Assembly (NCBI GenBank): GCA_030018855.1
Contig: JASEHG010000088.1
Coordinates: 1 to 8,123, forward strand
Direction of reading: 5' to 3'
Length of the DNA: 8,123 nt
DNA from: Candidatus Brocadiaceae bacterium
GTDB lineage: Bacteria > Planctomycetota > Brocadiia > Brocadiales > Bathyanammoxibiaceae
The first letter of the stretch is position 1, and the number at the start of each line of letters is the position of its first letter. The translations under genes and the position numbers were made by a program. Below, in pieces: positions 6,012 to 8,123 of this stretch. A model generated the notes under the pieces. The model saw only the letters and a program-made list of their open reading frames with translations. It did no database searches and had not been told where the DNA came from.

Positions 6012-6021
6012 TTGGTTTTAA

Positions 6022-6603
6022 ATGGCGAAGCTTAGGCTCTTTGTGGCTATAGAGATAGTAGATATTGTAAAAAAGGGGTTCAGGGAGTGTCAGGAGAGAC
6101 TCAAAGAGGCTGGCGGGGGCATTAAGTGGGTAGACGTAGGGAATATACACATCACCTTGAAATTCCTGGGATATGTGGAGGAAAAACACCTCCCTCAGGT
6201 TAAGGATATAATCAACAGGTCAGTTCAAGGCATTAGGCCCTTTTCTTTGCGGTTTAAGGGGATAGGTGGGTTCCCTAAGTTCCAGAGGCCCATGGTAGTC
6301 TTCATCACGGCAGAAGACAGGATGGGTTGTCTCACTACCATAAATTCAAGGCTGGAGGAGGGCTTCCAGGCCCTGGGTATAGAGAAAGAGGATAGGCCTT
6401 ATGAGGCCCATCTTACATTGGGACGGGTAAAATCGCCCCATAGCGTTGAAAGACTTGTGCGGCTTATGGAGGAATACAGAGAAGAACCCTTTGGAGAGGA
6501 ACTGGTATCAAGGGTGCTACTCATGCACAGCCAGCTTACCCCGCAGGGTCCCGTATATACAAGGCTTGAAGAATTTCCACTAAATACCAGAGAGGGAGAG
6601 TAA
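6022..6603 (+). CDS. thpR: RNA 2',3'-cyclic phosphodiesterase (2'-5' RNA ligase family)
   Basis: This is a 2H phosphoesterase of 193 aa, the family of ThpR/LigT that opens 2',3'-cyclic phosphates on RNA ends and can reversibly make 2'-5' linkages. The two catalytic HxTL motifs are His43-Ile-Thr-Leu and His130-Leu-Thr-Leu, within HITLKFLG and HLTLGRVK. The N-terminus LRLFVAIEI is typical and fixes the start at this ATG; an in-frame TAA stands directly before it. The length is normal for the family. There is no Shine-Dalgarno sequence and a -10-like box sits 10 nt upstream, so translation is probably leaderless. The stop codon lies 4 nt before the recA ATG, so the two genes are co-transcribed. 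Pairing of thpR with recA is common in bacteria. The physiological RNA substrate is unknown. Confidence 0.94.
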   Translation: MAKLRLFVAIEIVDIVKKGFRECQERLKEAGGGIKWVDVGNIHITLKFLGYVEEKHLPQVKDIINRSVQGIRPFSLRFKGIGGFPKFQRPMVVFITAEDRMGCLTTINSRLEEGFQALGIEKEDRPYEAHLTLGRVKSPHSVERLVRLMEEYREEPFGEELVSRVLLMHSQLTPQGPVYTRLEEFPLNTREGE

Positions 6604-6607
6604 CAGG

Positions 6608-7663
6608 ATGGCAAAACAGGAGACTACTGCTAGCGTAGAGAAAGAAAAAGAGAAAGAAAAGAAGAGTCAGGCCCTGGAGAGGGCCATCTCTCTAATAGAG
6701 AAACAGTATGGTAAGGGTGTCATAATGAGATTAGGCTCACAGCAGAAGGTGGACGTCCCCGTAATCTCCACGGGCAGTCTATCCCTTGACATGGCCCTCG
6801 GGGTGGGCGGGATCCCCAGGGGGAGGGTAACGGAGATATTTGGCCCTGAGGCCTCAGGAAAGACCACCCTTACCCTGCATATAATAGCCAATGCCCAGAG
6901 GCAAGGGGGTGTGGCGGCCTTTATAGACGCTGAACACGCCCTTGACCCGGATTATGCCAAACGCCTTGGGGTGGACGTGGGAAATCTATGGATACACCAG
7001 CCCGATACGGGAGAACAGGCACTGGATATTGCCGAGAAGCTGGTAAGTTCTAATGGGGTAGATATCATAGTAATAGATTCCGTGGCGGCCCTGGCACCCA
7101 GGGCTGAGATAGAAGGGGAGATGGGGGATTCCCATATAGGACTCCAGGCCCGGCTCATGTCCCACGCCTTAAGGAAGCTTTCAGGTATAGTGTCCAAGAC
7201 CCATACCTCCCTCATCTTTATAAACCAGATAAGGGAGAAGATTGGGGTGATGTTTGGCAATCCTGAGACCACCCCTGGAGGCCGCGCCCTCAAGTTTTAT
7301 GCCTCCGTACGGATAGAGATACGCAAGATTGGGGTCATAAAGGAGGGAGACCAGGCCCTGGGAAGCAGGGTAAGGGTGGCTGTGGTAAAGAACAAGGTAG
7401 CCCCGCCTTTCAGGAAGGCAGAGTTTGACATAATGTTTAACAAAGGTATATCCCTGGCGGGTGACGTCCTGGACCTGGCCCTTGAGAATCAATTGGTGGA
7501 GAAAAGCGGGACATGGTTCTCCTACGGGGACCTCCGCCTGGGACAGGGGAGGGAAAACTCCAAACTATATCTTGAACAGAACCCAAAGGTACTGGAGGAG
7601 TTGAGAAAGGGTATACTCAAGAAGACGCCTTCCGAGCAACCAAAGGTAGCCACTTCGGAGTAG
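6608..7663 (+). CDS. recA: Recombinase RecA
   Basis: This is the DNA-dependent ATPase that forms filaments on single-stranded DNA for strand exchange and promotes LexA-type self-cleavage. It is complete at 351 aa. The Walker A motif GPEASGKTT is at 79-87, the catalytic Glu109 lies in DAEHALDP, Walker B DIIVID at 152-157 and the DNA-binding loop L2 at about 207-224 (starting QIREKIGVMFGN). The N-terminus has a short Glu/Lys run (EKEKEKEKK, residues 11-19) not found in most RecA proteins and probably disordered. GGGAGAG, seven bases before the ATG, serves as ribosome binding site inside the end of thpR. The TAG stop is formed by the first three bases of a palindromic repeat. I see no LexA-like box upstream of thpR or recA, so SOS control is not supported by this sequence. 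Confidence 0.98.
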   Translation: MAKQETTASVEKEKEKEKKSQALERAISLIEKQYGKGVIMRLGSQQKVDVPVISTGSLSLDMALGVGGIPRGRVTEIFGPEASGKTTLTLHIIANAQRQGGVAAFIDAEHALDPDYAKRLGVDVGNLWIHQPDTGEQALDIAEKLVSSNGVDIIVIDSVAALAPRAEIEGEMGDSHIGLQARLMSHALRKLSGIVSKTHTSLIFINQIREKIGVMFGNPETTPGGRALKFYASVRIEIRKIGVIKEGDQALGSRVRVAVVKNKVAPPFRKAEFDIMFNKGISLAGDVLDLALENQLVEKSGTWFSYGDLRLGQGRENSKLYLEQNPKVLEELRKGILKKTPSEQPKVATSE

Positions 7664-7692
7664 TAGGGGCACGTTGCAACATGCCCCTACTA
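7661..7692. repeat. Palindromic repeat at the recA stop (GTAGGGGC family, copy 3)
   Basis: This is a 32-base near-perfect palindrome with one mismatched pair. The arms begin TAGTAGGGGCA and end TGCCCCTACTA, with centre GTTGCAAC. It overlaps the recA stop codon and ends 13 nt before the alaS ATG. As RNA it would form a strong hairpin followed by TTTCTCT, which could weaken read-through into alaS or protect the recA 3' end. The downstream T-run is poor, so it is a weak terminator at best. Confidence 0.85.
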
Positions 7693-7705
7693 TTTCTCTA
7701 ACCAG

Positions 7706-8123
7706 ATGAAAACCGACGAACTCAGGCAGAGATTCCTTCAGTTTTTCCAGAAGAAGGGCCACACGGTGGTACCCAGCGATTCACTGGTACCCACCCTTGA
7801 CCCCACACTCCTCTTCACAGGGGCAGGGATGAACCAGTTCAAGGACATGCTCCTTTGTAAAGGGAAACTGGAATTTACCAGGGCCACCTCCTGTCAAAAG
7901 TGCCTCCGCACGGGGGATATTGAGAACGTCGGTAAGACCTCCTCCCACCACACCTTCTTTGAGATGCTGGGGAACTTCTCCTTCGGTGATTACTTCAAAA
8001 AGGAGGCCATCCAATGGGCCTGGGAATTCCTGTTAAAGGAGTTAAAATTGGCCCCGGAACGCCTGTACGCCAGCATCTACAAGGAGGACGAGGAGTCCTT
8101 TGAGGTATGGAATAAGACTATTG
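7706..8123 (+). CDS. alaS: Alanyl-tRNA synthetase, N-terminal part (runs off the window)
   Basis: This is a class II aminoacyl-tRNA synthetase that charges tRNA-Ala. The first 139 codons are present, and the frame is open to the edge of the window. Visible landmarks are GAGMNQFKD (39-47), RATSCQKCLRTGDIENVG (59-76, motif 2 region) and HHTFFEMLGNFSFGDYF (81-97), which are diagnostic for AlaRS. The editing and C-Ala domains lie outside. The ATG is the only possible start, because the codons upstream back to the in-frame TAG of recA contain no start codon. No Shine-Dalgarno sequence precedes it; the palindromic repeat ends 13 nt upstream. It may be read from the thpR-recA transcript, or from its own promoter: TACTAT (7688-7693) is a 4/6 match to a -10 box but has no -35 partner. 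Confidence 0.97.
   Translation, partial: MKTDELRQRFLQFFQKKGHTVVPSDSLVPTLDPTLLFTGAGMNQFKDMLLCKGKLEFTRATSCQKCLRTGDIENVGKTSSHHTFFEMLGNFSFGDYFKKEAIQWAWEFLLKELKLAPERLYASIYKEDEESFEVWNKTI

Noticed and set aside
5796..6021. Possible tRNA or riboswitch in the gap between ricT and thpR
   Set aside because: No TpsiC-arm-like GGTTCGA motif, acceptor stem pairing or known aptamer pattern was found; only short stems that could be chance.
5906..6607. SOS (LexA) box controlling thpR-recA
   Set aside because: I found neither CTG-N10-CAG nor GAAC-N4-GTTC in a promoter position; absence is not proof, because LexA motifs vary among phyla.
7781..8014. Minus-strand open frame of 77 codons near the right end
   Set aside because: It lies antisense to clearly recognisable alaS motifs on the plus strand and shows no protein-family features of its own.

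Overview
This window looks like ordinary chromosomal DNA from an uncultured bacterium, most likely a member of the Planctomycetes or a related PVC lineage. The lineage call is inference. It rests on a small Minf_1886-family protein, a family I know mainly from Planctomycetes and Verrucomicrobia, placed directly behind metG, and on intermediate G+C with frequent AGG and ATA codons. Many starts are TTG or GTG, or lack a Shine-Dalgarno sequence. Short palindromic repeats sit at several gene edges.

Layout, left to right. Positions 1-258 hold no gene; they are a cluster of degenerate, partly nested short repeats. Positions 259-1812 (minus) encode a phosphoglucomutase/phosphomannomutase with an unusual four-cysteine N-terminal extension. 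The divergent gap (1813-2090) holds a minus-strand promoter for the mutase, a palindromic repeat and a full-consensus sigma70-type promoter on the plus strand, framed by a 12-bp inverted repeat. That promoter drives a MerR-type regulator (2091-2711) whose C-terminus looks like a HicB-like domain. A two-tier hairpin with a T-tract closes that transcript.

The minus-strand operon ricT-metG-Minf_1886 gene (5795 down to 2848) follows. It is tightly packed: ricT and metG overlap by 8 nt, and 13 nt separate metG from the Minf_1886 gene. The last roughly 42 codons of metG appear to come from repeat DNA. A divergent gap (5796-6021) separates it from the plus-strand group thpR-recA-alaS. thpR appears leaderless, recA follows after 4 nt, and a third palindromic repeat supplies the recA stop codon and lies just before alaS, which runs off the window.

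Most genes are housekeeping: tRNA charging (metG, alaS), RNA processing or maturation (ricT, thpR), recombination and repair (recA) and sugar-phosphate metabolism. I see no phage, CRISPR, toxin-defence or biosynthetic cluster, and I do not claim a new system. The points most worth a second look are the MerR/HicB-like chimera with its symmetrical promoter, the repeat-derived MetG tail, the cysteine-rich mutase extension with a disputed start, and the family of nested palindromes at gene borders.
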